A stretch of DNA of 64,000 nt from Chlorobaculum limnaeum (GTDB taxonomy: Bacteria > Bacteroidota > Chlorobiia > Chlorobiales > Chlorobiaceae): contig NZ_CP017305.1 of assembly GCF_001747405.1 (NCBI RefSeq), positions 700,001 through 764,000 on the forward strand, read 5' to 3'. Positions 35,189-45,075 of the stretch are shown here, one piece after another; position 1 is the stretch's first letter, and each line of letters starts with the position of its first letter. The notes under the pieces are model-generated. The model did not search any database. It saw only the letters and a list, made by a program, of their open reading frames with translations, and was not told the DNA's origin. Both the position numbers and the translations under genes were made by a program.

Positions 35189-36259
35189 ATGATCTATCGT
35201 GATTTGAGCCTGCGTGAGCGCCAGGTTCTCGGTATTATCATACAGTCCTACGTCGTTTCGGCGGTGCCGGTCGGTTCGCGCACCATAGCGCGGAACTACA
35301 ATCTCGGCCTGTCGGACGCGACCATTCGCAACGTCATGGCCGATCTGGAGGCGGACGGCTTCATCAGCCAGCCGCACACCTCCGCCGGGCGCGTGCCGAC
35401 CGACAAGGGGTATCGCTACTACGTCGATCTCATCATGAATGTCAGCCGGATCGACGAAGATGAGAAGCGGCTGATCGACGACCGCTTCAGCGCGCGCGGC
35501 TCGGAGCTGAAAGGCACCTCCGCCGAAGTGCTGGGAGCGGCGGCGCGGGTGCTCGGAAGCATCTCTCGACAGCTCGCCGTGGTGCTGCCGCCTCGCCTCT
35601 CCAACGCGGTCTTCGAGCGGCTCGACATCGTGCAGCTCGGTTCTGCGCGAATCATGGTGGTCATCGCCATCCAGTCGCTCTTTGTCAAGACCATCGTCAT
35701 GGAGCTGAGCGCTGAAATCTCGCGGCGGAAGATCGACGCTGTAGTTGGTGTACTCAACGAACGGCTGTCGGGCCTGACACTCGAAGAGATTCGCAGCACC
35801 ATCGGCAAGCGCCTCTCCGACTTCAAGGGTGGCGAGGCGTTGATGGACAGCATCGTCAGTTCAGCCGACACGCTCTTCGACGAATCTTCGATCCTTGAAC
35901 GGCTCTACGTTTCGGGCACCGGCAACATCGTCGATCAGCCGGAGTTCAAGCAGCCGGAGAGGGTGCGCGACATCATCACCATGATCGAGGACAAGTTCGG
36001 CATGGCAAGACTCGTCGATAACGCCGCCCCCACGCCACTCCGCGAGGGCCGCGAGCGCGAGGTGGTCATCAGCATCGGCACCGAAAACCGCACGGACAAC
36101 GCCGCCGATCTGACCATCGTCTCCTCGCCCTACTACGCGGGCAAGATGATCGGCAGGGTCGGCGTCATGGGGCCGAAGCGGATGGATTACGAACACGCCG
36201 TGCGCGTGGTGAACTACATGGCGGGCTGCCTGTCGGAGGCGCTCTCCGGAAACAATTAA
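35189..36259 (+). CDS. hrcA: Heat-inducible transcription repressor HrcA
   Basis: Class I heat-shock repressor that binds CIRCE operators with GroEL as cofactor. The 356-residue protein opens with the winged-helix DNA-binding domain ([20 protein letters not shown] and [20 protein letters not shown], about 4-65, with [16 protein letters not shown]), followed by GAF-like and dimerisation segments ending in the [18 protein letters not shown] motif. First gene of hrcA-grpE-dnaJ. I did not find a CIRCE palindrome (TTAGCACTC-N9-GAGTGCTAA) upstream. Confidence 0.95.
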   Translation: MIYRDLSLRERQVLGIIIQSYVVSAVPVGSRTIARNYNLGLSDATIRNVMADLEADGFISQPHTSAGRVPTDKGYRYYVDLIMNVSRIDEDEKRLIDDRFSARGSELKGTSAEVLGAAARVLGSISRQLAVVLPPRLSNAVFERLDIVQLGSARIMVVIAIQSLFVKTIVMELSAEISRRKIDAVVGVLNERLSGLTLEEIRSTIGKRLSDFKGGEALMDSIVSSADTLFDESSILERLYVSGTGNIVDQPEFKQPERVRDIITMIEDKFGMARLVDNAAPTPLREGREREVVISIGTENRTDNAADLTIVSSPYYAGKMIGRVGVMGPKRMDYEHAVRVVNYMAGCLSEALSGNN

Positions 36260-36283
36260 CTTTTCAAGACCTTTATTGCCATC

Positions 36284-36868
36284 ATGACCAGAAAAGAATC
36301 GCATCACAAGGAAAAGGAAGAGATAAAAGAGACGATCGATATCGAATCGCCAGAAGAGGCTGTCGACGAGACGGTGGCGATACCCGCGGAGACCGGGGCG
36401 GATATGGAGGCCGAGATCGCGGCTCGCGACGCGGAGATCACCAAACTTCGCGAAGAGGTGATGCGCCGGGCCGCCGAGTTCGAGAATTTTCGCAAGCAGA
36501 AGGAGCGCGAGGCGGCACAGTCGGGCGTCCGTATGCTCGAGAACACGGTTCGCGACCTGCTCCCGATGATCGACGACCTGAAGCGCCTCATGAGCCACAT
36601 CCCTGCCGAGATGCAGGCGATGGCCGAGGCGAAGCCCTTCATCGAGGGGGTGGAGCTGATCCGCAAGAACTTCATGTCGCTGCTCGAAAAGAAGGGTGTC
36701 AAGGAGATCGAGGCCAAAGGGAAGCAGCTCGACGTGAACTTCCACGAAGCGATCACGCAGATCGACGCGCCGGGCGTGGAGCCTGACACCATCGTCGACG
36801 AGTACCAGACCGGCTACACGCTCGGCGACAGGGTGATCCGTCACGCCAGGGTGATCGTCGCCAGATAA
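36284..36868 (+). CDS. grpE: Co-chaperone GrpE
   Basis: Nucleotide-exchange factor for DnaK. A 194-residue protein with a charged N-terminal extension (about 1-45), a long coiled-coil helix ([20 protein letters not shown], about 43-85; [15 protein letters not shown]), and the C-terminal beta domain ending [16 protein letters not shown], the GrpE signature. 24 bp after hrcA and 37 bp before dnaJ, clearly an operon; dnaK is not in the window. Confidence 0.95.
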   Translation: MTRKESHHKEKEEIKETIDIESPEEAVDETVAIPAETGADMEAEIAARDAEITKLREEVMRRAAEFENFRKQKEREAAQSGVRMLENTVRDLLPMIDDLKRLMSHIPAEMQAMAEAKPFIEGVELIRKNFMSLLEKKGVKEIEAKGKQLDVNFHEAITQIDAPGVEPDTIVDEYQTGYTLGDRVIRHARVIVAR

Positions 36869-36905
36869 CTATCAGGTTCAGATATAAATAGCGAGAGTAT
36901 ACACG

Positions 36906-38111
36906 ATGAAAAGAGATTACTACGAGGTTCTTGGCGTCGGCCGTTCGGCGGACAAGGACGAAATAAAGAAGGCCTACCGCAAGCTGGCCCTGAAATATCA
37001 CCCGGACAAAAATCCTGACAACAAGGAGGCCGAGGAGAAGTTCAAGGAGGTCAACGAGGCGTACGAGGTGCTGAGCAACGACGACAAGCGCCGCCGCTAT
37101 GACCAGTTCGGTCACGCGGGCGTCGGCTCGTCGGCGGCATCCGGCGGCGCTTATGGCGGCGCGGGCTATGGCGATATCAACGATATTTTCAGCGCCTTCA
37201 ACGACATGTTTGGCGGCGGCGGAGGCCGCACCCGGGGTGGCGGTTTCGGAGGATTCGAGGATGTGTTTGGTGGCGGTTTCGGTGGTGGCGGTGGACGCCG
37301 CACGCGCTCGGCGGGTATTCACGGCACCGACCTCAAGATTCGCCTCAAGCTCACGCTCGAAGAGATTGCCAAAGGGGTCGAAAAGACGCTCAAGATCAAG
37401 AAGCAGGTGGTCTGCGAGCAGTGCAGCGGCACCGGCTCCAAGAGCGGCAAGACCGAGACCTGCCCGACCTGCCATGGAAGCGGCGAGGTTCGCCAGGCCT
37501 CCAAGACGATGTTCGGCCAGTTCGTCAACATCGCGGCCTGCCCGACCTGCGGCGGCGAGGGGCACGTCGTGAAAGATCGCTGCACCTCCTGCTACGGGGA
37601 AGGGATCAAGCAGGGCGAAACGACCGTCAAGATCAACGTTCCGGCGGGCGTGCAGGAGGGCAACTACCTGACGCTCCAGGGGCAGGGCAACGCGGGGCCG
37701 AGGGGCGGCGCGCCTGGCGACCTGATCGTGGTCATCGAGGAGAAGCCGCACGACCTCTTCAAGCGCAACGGCGACGACATCATCTACGATCTTTCGGTCG
37801 GATTCCCTGACCTTGTCATGGGCGTCAAGATCGACGTGCCGACGCTCGAAGGCCAGGTCAAGCTGACCATTCCGGCAGGCACCCAGCCCAATACGATGCT
37901 GCGCATTGGCGGCAAGGGTATCGGCCATCTGAAAGGCGGCGGCAGCGGCGACCTTTATGTGAGGGTGAACGTTTTCGTGCCGAAGGATGTCAGCGGCAAG
38001 GATCGCGACCTTCTGAAGGAGCTGAAAAAATCCTCGGCCATCTGCCCGAATCATGGCGATGAAAACCATGAGAAGAGCATCTTCGAGAAGGCGAAGGATA
38101 TTTTCAGTTGA
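36906..38111 (+). CDS. dnaJ: Chaperone DnaJ
   Basis: Hsp40 partner of DnaK, 401 residues. J domain (1-70) with HPD in [11 protein letters not shown]; a Gly/Phe-rich linker (about 75-140); zinc-finger domain with four CxxCxGxG repeats ([32 protein letters not shown]; about 170-240); and C-terminal substrate-binding domains. Type A DnaJ of normal length, with a strong terminator downstream. Confidence 0.97.
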   Translation: MKRDYYEVLGVGRSADKDEIKKAYRKLALKYHPDKNPDNKEAEEKFKEVNEAYEVLSNDDKRRRYDQFGHAGVGSSAASGGAYGGAGYGDINDIFSAFNDMFGGGGGRTRGGGFGGFEDVFGGGFGGGGGRRTRSAGIHGTDLKIRLKLTLEEIAKGVEKTLKIKKQVVCEQCSGTGSKSGKTETCPTCHGSGEVRQASKTMFGQFVNIAACPTCGGEGHVVKDRCTSCYGEGIKQGETTVKINVPAGVQEGNYLTLQGQGNAGPRGGAPGDLIVVIEEKPHDLFKRNGDDIIYDLSVGFPDLVMGVKIDVPTLEGQVKLTIPAGTQPNTMLRIGGKGIGHLKGGGSGDLYVRVNVFVPKDVSGKDRDLLKELKKSSAICPNHGDENHEKSIFEKAKDIFS

Positions 38112-38144
38112 GGGGAAACGTCCTCACGGAGATCGGATCAAACG

Positions 38145-38177
38145 AAAAAGCCGTCACATTGCGATGACGGCTTTTTT
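38145..38177 (+). terminator. Terminator of hrcA-grpE-dnaJ
   Basis: AAAAAGCCGTCA (38145-38156), 8-nt loop, TGACGGCTTTTTT (38165-38177): a perfect stem with T6. The A-rich left arm also serves the convergent flavodoxin gene on the minus strand. Confidence 0.9.
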
Positions 38178-38199
38178 ATTGCTTCTCGGGCTTTCCGGC

Positions 38200-38862
38200 T
38201 TACATGCCCATCGGACTCGACCTTGCCATGTCGAGCACCTCCGGCGTGATGCAGGTGATACCGTTCTGTTCGGCATAGACCGTGAGGGCGGCCTTGATTT
38301 TGTCGGCGAAAAATGGAGGCATCTGGCTGATCATCTCCTGCGCTTCGCTGCTCCACTGAAGCTTGTTTGCGCGGGAGCCGAAGCGGGGCCTGCTTGAGCG
38401 GCGGAACCCCTCCTCGATCTCCTCCACGAAATCGGCAATGATCTCTTCGTCGCCGATCTGATGCGGAGCGATCACCTTTTCGGCGAGAATCCGGTTGCGA
38501 ATCAGATGAATCTTGAGCTGCGGGAGGTAGAGTGTCTGGGCCATCGCCTCGGGACTTCCACAGGTCACGAAGAGGGCGATGTTCTTGTTGCGCAGGTAGC
38601 GTTTCAGGTTGCTCTGCACCAGCGCGCCGAGCAATTGCGAAGAGACGACCAGGTAGTACACGGGAGCGCCGAGAATCACCACATCGAACTCGCTGACGAA
38701 GCTGTAATCGGCCGTCGCCTTGCAGCGAGCCTTTTCGACATAGGCTCCGGTTTCGGCGAGCTGCTGGCCAATCGAGTCGATCAATCTGTCGGTCGATCCG
38801 CCGGTGGAGCGGCTGTCATAAAGGATGATGGCTCTCATCTGGCGTTCGTTGTCAGGCGTCAT
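38200..38862 (-). CDS. Flavodoxin-like protein fused to a PCP_red-type domain
   Basis: A 220-residue protein. Residues about 10-155 form a flavodoxin-like domain (AIILYDSRSTGGSTDRLIDS, an FMN-phosphate-type loop, and VVILGAPVYYLVVSSQLLGA). Residues about 169-215 (WSSEAQEMISQMPPFFADKI, VYAEQNGITCITPEVLDMA) match the small PCP_red domain otherwise found at the C-terminus of the BchB/ChlB subunit of light-independent protochlorophyllide reductase and in a few stand-alone proteins. The fusion suggests electron delivery linked to (bacterio)chlorophyll synthesis or nitrogenase-like enzymes; this is inference. It follows a shorter flavodoxin paralogue by 18 bp. Confidence 0.8.
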   Translation of the reverse strand: MTPDNERQMRAIILYDSRSTGGSTDRLIDSIGQQLAETGAYVEKARCKATADYSFVSEFDVVILGAPVYYLVVSSQLLGALVQSNLKRYLRNKNIALFVTCGSPEAMAQTLYLPQLKIHLIRNRILAEKVIAPHQIGDEEIIADFVEEIEEGFRRSSRPRFGSRANKLQWSSEAQEMISQMPPFFADKIKAALTVYAEQNGITCITPEVLDMARSSPMGM

Positions 38863-38880
38863 AGAATAGGTTTTGTTGAA

Positions 38881-39366
38881 TCAGTTGGCCTTGCCGTAGG
38901 CATCGAGAATTTTGTTCGCAAATTCAGCGATGGCATTGTGATCGCTGGTCTCGTCGGGCGAGAACGCTTTTTCAGCAAGGATCACCGGGTTGTCGAGATT
39001 CATTTTGAGTTGCGGCAGGTAGAGAAAGTTCGCCATCGGTTCGGGGCTGCCGCAAATGACGAAGAGCGCCACCTTCTTCCCTTTGAGGACGGCTCTCAGG
39101 TTGCTCTGCGAGAGTGCGCCGGTGAGCTTCGAGGCGACGAGCAGGTAGTAGATCGGCGCTCCGAGAAGCACGAGGTCGAACTCCTCGACGAAGCTGTAAT
39201 CCGCGTTGGGCTTGCAGCGGGCTTTTTCCACGTACGTTCCGGCTTCGGCGAGATTTTTGCCGATAGCGTCGATCAGCCGGTCGGCAGAACCGCCGACGGA
39301 CATGCTGTCATAAAGGATTATCGCCTTTTTTGGTTTGTCGAAGGTGCTGGTCATAGGCGTGAACAT
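38881..39366 (-). CDS. Flavodoxin-like protein
   Basis: A 161-residue flavodoxin-fold protein, AIILYDSMSVGGSADRLIDA at the FMN-phosphate loop and LVLLGAPIYYLLVASKLTGA in the second loop region. It is a clear paralogue of the downstream gene, with about half of positions alike over the shared domain and conserved blocks such as YVEKARCK, NADYSFV and LYLPQLK, but it lacks the PCP_red-like tail. The start may be the second ATG (MTSTFDKPKKAI, 39354). Likely co-transcribed with the downstream fusion gene; both share a conserved CGSPE in the third loop. Confidence 0.82.
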   Translation of the reverse strand: MFTPMTSTFDKPKKAIILYDSMSVGGSADRLIDAIGKNLAEAGTYVEKARCKPNADYSFVEEFDLVLLGAPIYYLLVASKLTGALSQSNLRAVLKGKKVALFVICGSPEPMANFLYLPQLKMNLDNPVILAEKAFSPDETSDHNAIAEFANKILDAYGKAN

Positions 39367-39470
39367 TAAGGTTTTGCCTGCCTCTGGAATGTAGCGGAAT
39401 AATAAGACATTACTCTTTCACGGCAAAATCTGGAGTGGGGCGGGGCGAGGGAAGATGTTGTTCCTCTTTA

Positions 39471-39525
39471 TCCTATAGGACTTATACTACCTATAAGTCC
39501 CATAGGTCTCATAAGTCCCATAGGA
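39471..39525. repeat. ATAAGTCCC nonanucleotide repeat
   Basis: Units of 9 bp (ATAAGTCCC, ATAGGTCTC, ATAAGTCCC, ATAGG) follow an inverted unit CCTATAGGACTTAT at 39471-39484. Like the GTGGACNNN arrays it has a strict 9-bp period and a fold-back arm, and lies at the 5' side of a gene pair and 3' side of gap. Confidence 0.7.
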
Positions 39526-39556
39526 ATATGCCCCGCACACTCGCCACCCCTCAAAG

Positions 39557-39586
39557 CAAAAGGGCGCCTTTGAGGACGCCCTTTTT
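39557..39586 (-). terminator. Terminator of gap
   Basis: Minus strand GGGCGTCC-tcaaa-GGCGCCC followed by TTTTG, about 30 bp past the gap stop. The A5 on the other side makes the structure partly bidirectional. Confidence 0.75.
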
Positions 39587-39613
39587 GTCGCAAAATTTTC
39601 GTAACTCTGCGAA

Positions 39614-40639
<1,026 letters not shown>

Positions 40640-40759
40640 TTAACAGAGATGATAATGATAACGGCCCGGTTTCGGATTGTTGCCGCAGTGGCGGCAGTCG
40701 CTCTTCGGTACCGGACAAAAATCACAAGATAAAAAGATAGAACATCGCCGGTGAAATCT

Positions 40760-42184
40760 TCATGAATTTTTTTCAAAACTTTCGGCCAGCATCTCCTTCA
40801 GGCCGCTGAAGCTGCCGTTGCTCAGGAGAACGAGCACGTCGCCCGGCTGGAGTTCGGCTTCGATGAACTCCACGATGTCTCGCGGATAGCCCTCGCCGCC
40901 AGCCGCGAAAACCTGCTTGCCCTTCGCCTCCAGCTCTCGGCGCAACTGCGCCGCGTCGAGCCGCTCCTCCGGCGCGTAGCGCTCCGGGCGGTTCACCTTG
41001 CCGAGCACCACCACAGCCGCGCCGTCGAAGCACTGCGCCAGCTCGCGCTGGAAGATGTTGCGGCTCGTGGTGTTCGAGCGCGGCTCGAAGCAGGCCACGA
41101 TGCGCCGACCGGCATAGTGCGCTGCAATCGCGCCGAGCGTGAGGCGGATGGCGGTCGGGTGATGCGCGAAATCCTCGATGAGCGTCACGCCACCCGCGTA
41201 TTCTCCGACGACCTCCATGCGGCGCTTCGGGCGCTTGAAGCTGCCGAGACCGCGCATGACCGATTCGAAACTCACGCCAGCGCGAATCGCCGCCGCCGTG
41301 GCGGCCAGAGCGTTCATCACGTTGTAGTCGCCGAAGAGCGGCACGCTGACCCGTCCGATCGCTTCGCCGTTGCGCACGACCGTGAATGACGTAGTCTCCG
41401 CATCCGACGTAATATCCGCCGCCGTCCACTCCGCATTGCCGTTCAGGCCGAAGGTCTCGACGCGGCAGAACGCCTTGGCGGCAACCTCCATCGCGACCGG
41501 GTCGTCGCCGTTGACGATCAGCAGGCCACTCGACGGCACGAGGTTCACCAGCAGGCGGAAGCTTTTTTTGATGTCGTCGAGCGAGTCGAAAATGTCCGCG
41601 TGGTCGAACTCGACGTTGTTGATGATGGCGATGTCGGGGCGGTAGAGCAGGAACTTGCTGCGTTTGTCGAAGAACGCCGAGTCGTACTCGTCCCCCTCGG
41701 TCACGAAGAAGCCTGGTTCGGTGAGGCCGGAAGGGCGGCAGCCGTCGCCGAAATTCTCCGGAATGCCGCCGATGAGAAAGCCTGGCAGGAGGCCGCCCGC
41801 TTCGAGTAGCCACGCCGCCAGCGAGGTGGTCGTCGTTTTGCCGTGCGTGCCCGCCACCACGATCGAGGTGTGGTTGCCGATCAGCTCGCGCCTCACCAGC
41901 TCCGGCATCGAGATCAGCGCCATGCGCTGGTCGAGCGCGTACTCCAGGTCGGCATTGCCACGGCTGATCGCGTTGCCCACCACCACGAGGTCAGGCGAAG
42001 CGCTTTTCAGGTTCTCCGCCGAGAAGCTGTTGAAATAGCGGATGTTGTGATTTTCGAGGTAGGTGCTCATTGGCGGATAGAGCTGAACGTCCGAGCCGGT
42101 AACGGCATGGCCCATGTGCGAAAGTGCCACGGCCACCGAAGCCATTGCCGTGCCGCCGATGCCGATGAAGTAGATGGAACTCAT
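40760..42184 (-). CDS. mpl: Muropeptide ligase Mpl (MurC-like)
   Basis: UDP-N-acetylmuramate:L-alanyl-gamma-D-glutamyl-meso-diaminopimelate ligase, which recycles cell-wall tripeptide. At 474 residues it has the Mur N-terminal motif IYFIGIGGTAMASVAVAL, the ATP loop VVAGTHGKTTTTSLAA (about 109-124), and the GFLIGGIPENFGDG segment (about 134-147), which is diagnostic for Mpl over MurC. A C-terminal Mur ligase domain includes DFAHHPTAIRLTLGAI. Stand-alone gene upstream of gap. Confidence 0.9.
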   Translation of the reverse strand: MSSIYFIGIGGTAMASVAVALSHMGHAVTGSDVQLYPPMSTYLENHNIRYFNSFSAENLKSASPDLVVVGNAISRGNADLEYALDQRMALISMPELVRRELIGNHTSIVVAGTHGKTTTTSLAAWLLEAGGLLPGFLIGGIPENFGDGCRPSGLTEPGFFVTEGDEYDSAFFDKRSKFLLYRPDIAIINNVEFDHADIFDSLDDIKKSFRLLVNLVPSSGLLIVNGDDPVAMEVAAKAFCRVETFGLNGNAEWTAADITSDAETTSFTVVRNGEAIGRVSVPLFGDYNVMNALAATAAAIRAGVSFESVMRGLGSFKRPKRRMEVVGEYAGGVTLIEDFAHHPTAIRLTLGAIAAHYAGRRIVACFEPRSNTTSRNIFQRELAQCFDGAAVVVLGKVNRPERYAPEERLDAAQLRRELEAKGKQVFAAGGEGYPRDIVEFIEAELQPGDVLVLLSNGSFSGLKEMLAESFEKNS

Positions 42185-42353
42185 GGTTGGATCGATTGGT
42201 CAGGTGCTAATTTTTCATACACTTATCCCAATAGTACAGAAAATCACCAGCCTCGCAAAACCGATGAGGATTTGACCTTCAGCGCGGGAATGAGGCGATG
42301 AATCCGTATTATAACGGATCGAATTTCATTTCAAATTCTTAGACCGCAATTCC

Positions 42354-43469
42354 ATGCAGTTCATAGACCTTGTCACGCAGAAAAACCGTATCCGCGAGAA
42401 CCTCATGAAGCGCATCGAGCGGATCATCGACAGCGCCCAGTTCGTCATGGGGCCGGAAGTGCTCGAAGTCGAGAAGCAGCTCGCCGAATACGTCGGCTCG
42501 AAATACTGCGTTTCGTGCGCATCCGGCACCGACGCCTTGCTCATTCCGCTCATGGCCAAGGGGGTCGGCCCCGGCGACGCCGTGCTCACCACGCCGTTCA
42601 CCTTCGTGGCCACCGCCGAGGTCATCAGCCTCGCGGGCGCGACGCCGGTGTTCGTCGATGTGCTGCCCGGCACCTTCAATATCGACCCCGACGGCGTCGC
42701 CCCGGCGGTCGAAGAGGCTCGCAAAAAAGGGCTGAATCCGAAGGCGCTGATTCCGGTCGATCTTTTCGGCCTGCCCGCCGAGTACGACCGCCTCGAAAAG
42801 GTGGCCGCCGAGCAGGGACTCTGGATTCTCGAAGATGCCGCGCAGGGCTTCGGCGGCACGGTTGGCGGCAGAAAGGCGGGCGGCTTCGGCCTCGTCGGCG
42901 CGACCTCGTTTTTCCCGGCCAAGCCGCTCGGCTGCTACGGCGACGGCGGCGCGATCTTCACCGACGACGACGAGCTGCTGGAGCTGCTGATCTCCGTCCG
43001 CGTGCACGGCGGCGGTGACGACCGCTACAACAACGTGCGCATCGGTCTCAACGGCCGCTTCGACACCATCCAGGCGGCGGTGATCCTCGAAAAGCTCACC
43101 ATCTTCGACGACGAACTTGACCTGCGCCAGAAAGCCGCCGACGCCTACACCGCCCGCCTGAAAGGCCGCGTCGTTGTTCCGGAAGTCCCCGAAGGCTACA
43201 CCTCCTGCTGGGCGCAATACTCCGTGCTCGCCAACTCCACCGACGACCGCGCCAGGCTCATGGCTGCGCTGAAGGAAGCGGGAATTCCCTCGGCGATCTA
43301 CTACCCGATCCCGCTGCACCTCCAGAAAGCCTACGAAAACCTCGGCTACAAACCGGGCGACTTCCCGGTTTCGGAAGACTTCAGCGCGAGGGTTTTTGCC
43401 CTGCCGATGCATCCGTATTTGAAAGAAGAGGAGATCGAGCAGATTTGCGGGGTGATTTTGGGGGCGTGA
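42354..43469 (+). CDS. DegT/DnrJ/EryC1/StrS-family sugar aminotransferase
   Basis: A PLP-dependent enzyme of 371 residues acting on nucleotide-linked keto-sugars. Motifs: CASGTDALLIPLMA (about 56-69), TPFTFVATAEVISLAGATPV (about 82-101), LEDAAQGFGGTVGGRKAG (about 158-175) and the PLP-lysine in TSFFPAKPLGCYGDGGA (Lys at about 187). Overall closest in form to WbpE/WlbC-type enzymes that aminate UDP-2-acetamido-3-keto-glucuronate for O-antigen or surface glycans; exact substrate not readable. No glycan cluster surrounds it. Divergent from mpl; its terminator is now interrupted nearby by the ISL3 element. Confidence 0.88.
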   Translation: MQFIDLVTQKNRIRENLMKRIERIIDSAQFVMGPEVLEVEKQLAEYVGSKYCVSCASGTDALLIPLMAKGVGPGDAVLTTPFTFVATAEVISLAGATPVFVDVLPGTFNIDPDGVAPAVEEARKKGLNPKALIPVDLFGLPAEYDRLEKVAAEQGLWILEDAAQGFGGTVGGRKAGGFGLVGATSFFPAKPLGCYGDGGAIFTDDDELLELLISVRVHGGGDDRYNNVRIGLNGRFDTIQAAVILEKLTIFDDELDLRQKAADAYTARLKGRVVVPEVPEGYTSCWAQYSVLANSTDDRARLMAALKEAGIPSAIYYPIPLHLQKAYENLGYKPGDFPVSEDFSARVFALPMHPYLKEEEIEQICGVILGA

Positions 43470-43477
43470 GAAGTAGC

Positions 43478-43520
43478 GGGAGCGTTCGACGGTGTAGCAG
43501 CCAAAGCCGTCGTCGCTCCC
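43478..43520 (+). terminator. Terminator of the aminotransferase gene
   Basis: GGGAGCG-tt-CGACGG pairs with CCGTCG-t-CGCTCCC over 13 bp with a short interior loop, 9 bp after the stop codon. The T-run that should follow is poor, and the ISL3 element begins 19 bp later. Confidence 0.65.
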
Positions 43521-43538
43521 GGCTTCGTTTAAAAAAAC

Positions 43539-44896
43539 GGTTCTTCGTAAGATTTAATGGTAACGCTCGTCAGCAATTACGTCAACCGGTAATAGCCATG
43601 TTGAGCTTTCCACAGTAAAACAAAATCCTTATGCGGTAGCTGTGAAAGCTGTGGAACCCACGGGCCGATGCTTTGTACAACTGGATCTTGCTGTTCAGAC
43701 CTTCGGAAACTGCGTTGGTCATTTCGTGCTCGAAATAGTTCAGGATGTTGTCGAGATGCCGCTTCAGCAGCTCTTTGACCTTGATCATGGGTTTCAACGC
43801 TAACTGGTCAACGCGTTCAGACCAGTAATCGAAAAAGAAGCTTGCACTCTCTCGACAACCCAGCCGCCAGAACTCCCGAAACATGTTCTTCATCGACCAG
43901 GCTTTTCCGGTTTTCAGCTCACAGGCCATCAATTGATCAAAGCTTGTCCGCTGGCTTTCCGTCATGTTCTCCGGATTGCGCAGCCAGGTGAATTTCGAGC
44001 CAATCAGAGTCCTGTCCCCTGCATGATGAAGTTGACGGGACTCTTGGCGACGAACCGTGTCGACCGCCTCGTTCAGATATTTGCTGATATGGAAACGGTC
44101 ATGCACAATATCGGCCTGCGGCAGATGCTTTTTGGCAGCAATCGCGAAGGGTTTCCACATATCCATCGAGATCGATTTCACACCCTGGCGTTGCGATGCT
44201 TCAAAGCTGAGGAGTAGCGCTTCTGCTCCATCGGTCGTTCGGCTCTGGACCACCTCAAGTACCCGGCCACCTTTCAGGTCGTTCAGGATCGTCACATACT
44301 GATGGCCTGCCCGGAAGCTCTTTTCATCAAGACCAAGATGAGCAATCGCCTCCTTATTCCGGCGGCTCAGGCCTCGCTTAACTGCACGGTTCATGATCTC
44401 GTTGGTTGCATGCCAGTTCAATCGCAAGAGCCTCGATGCCGACTGAATGCTTGAACACTCCTGAAGCAACTCGACAGCAAGCGCTTCAAACTTCAGGGTG
44501 TAGCGCGAAGAGCGCGTTGCCCACGGAACTTGAATTGTCTTGATCCTGTGCTCTTTGCACTCACACCGAGGCACCCTGGCTATCAGATGCGTCTCGTACT
44601 CCATGGTATCCAGATGCCGCCACCGTTGTTCTGGCGCCAGGTCATAAATTCGTCCGGCCTTGCCGCATTCAGGGCATTCGACTTTGGGTCCGATATACTC
44701 CAGATGGATTTCTATCCGGGGGCCGGACGTCGACAGCCGGACATCAGACACCTTCCATGTTTCTGGTAATCCTAATAACTGCTGGTAATGGGTAATGAGG
44801 CTCGGCATACGTTGGGGTTAGTGTTTTGGCGTTCTTGGATAAATTACACCAAGCCACTCATTTTTACTACCAGCCCATTAAATTCTGCGAAGAGCC
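43539..44896 (-). mobile_element. ISL3-family insertion sequence with 8-bp target duplication
   Basis: Inverted ends GGTTCTTCGTAAGATTTAAT (from 43539) and GGCTCTTCGCAGAATTTAAT (reading inward from 44896) flank one transposase gene; these ends match the GGCTCTT-start consensus of ISL3. Both sides carry the same 8 bp, AAAAAAAC (43531-43538 and 44897-44904), the duplication length typical for ISL3, so the 1358-bp copy is complete and the insertion fairly recent. Confidence 0.93.
43582..44808 (-). CDS. ISL3-family transposase
   Basis: A 408-residue DDE transposase. The N-terminal zinc finger has the cysteine pairs VECPECGKAG and RCECKEH; a helix-turn-helix follows. Catalytic residues are likely in HLGLDEKSFRAGHQYVT (about 165), SMDMWKPFAIAAKK (about 213) and EMTNAVSEGLNSKIQLYKA (about 373), the DDE motifs of ISL3. 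The frame is intact, so the element may still move. Confidence 0.94.
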   Translation of the reverse strand: MPSLITHYQQLLGLPETWKVSDVRLSTSGPRIEIHLEYIGPKVECPECGKAGRIYDLAPEQRWRHLDTMEYETHLIARVPRCECKEHRIKTIQVPWATRSSRYTLKFEALAVELLQECSSIQSASRLLRLNWHATNEIMNRAVKRGLSRRNKEAIAHLGLDEKSFRAGHQYVTILNDLKGGRVLEVVQSRTTDGAEALLLSFEASQRQGVKSISMDMWKPFAIAAKKHLPQADIVHDRFHISKYLNEAVDTVRRQESRQLHHAGDRTLIGSKFTWLRNPENMTESQRTSFDQLMACELKTGKAWSMKNMFREFWRLGCRESASFFFDYWSERVDQLALKPMIKVKELLKRHLDNILNYFEHEMTNAVSEGLNSKIQLYKASARGFHSFHSYRIRILFYCGKLNMAITG

Positions 44897-45075
44897 AAAA
44901 AAACTTGGCAGTGATCATATGGAGGAGATTGTATAGAGGTTTGAGGATTACCGGGAGATGATGAAGATGAGGTTTAAAAGAATGAGAACAGCACCCGAGT
45001 ATCTATTTTGAATTTGTTGTAAACATACTGCCTGTAAATAGTTAATAAAATAGCTTTGATAAACGATATCAAAAC

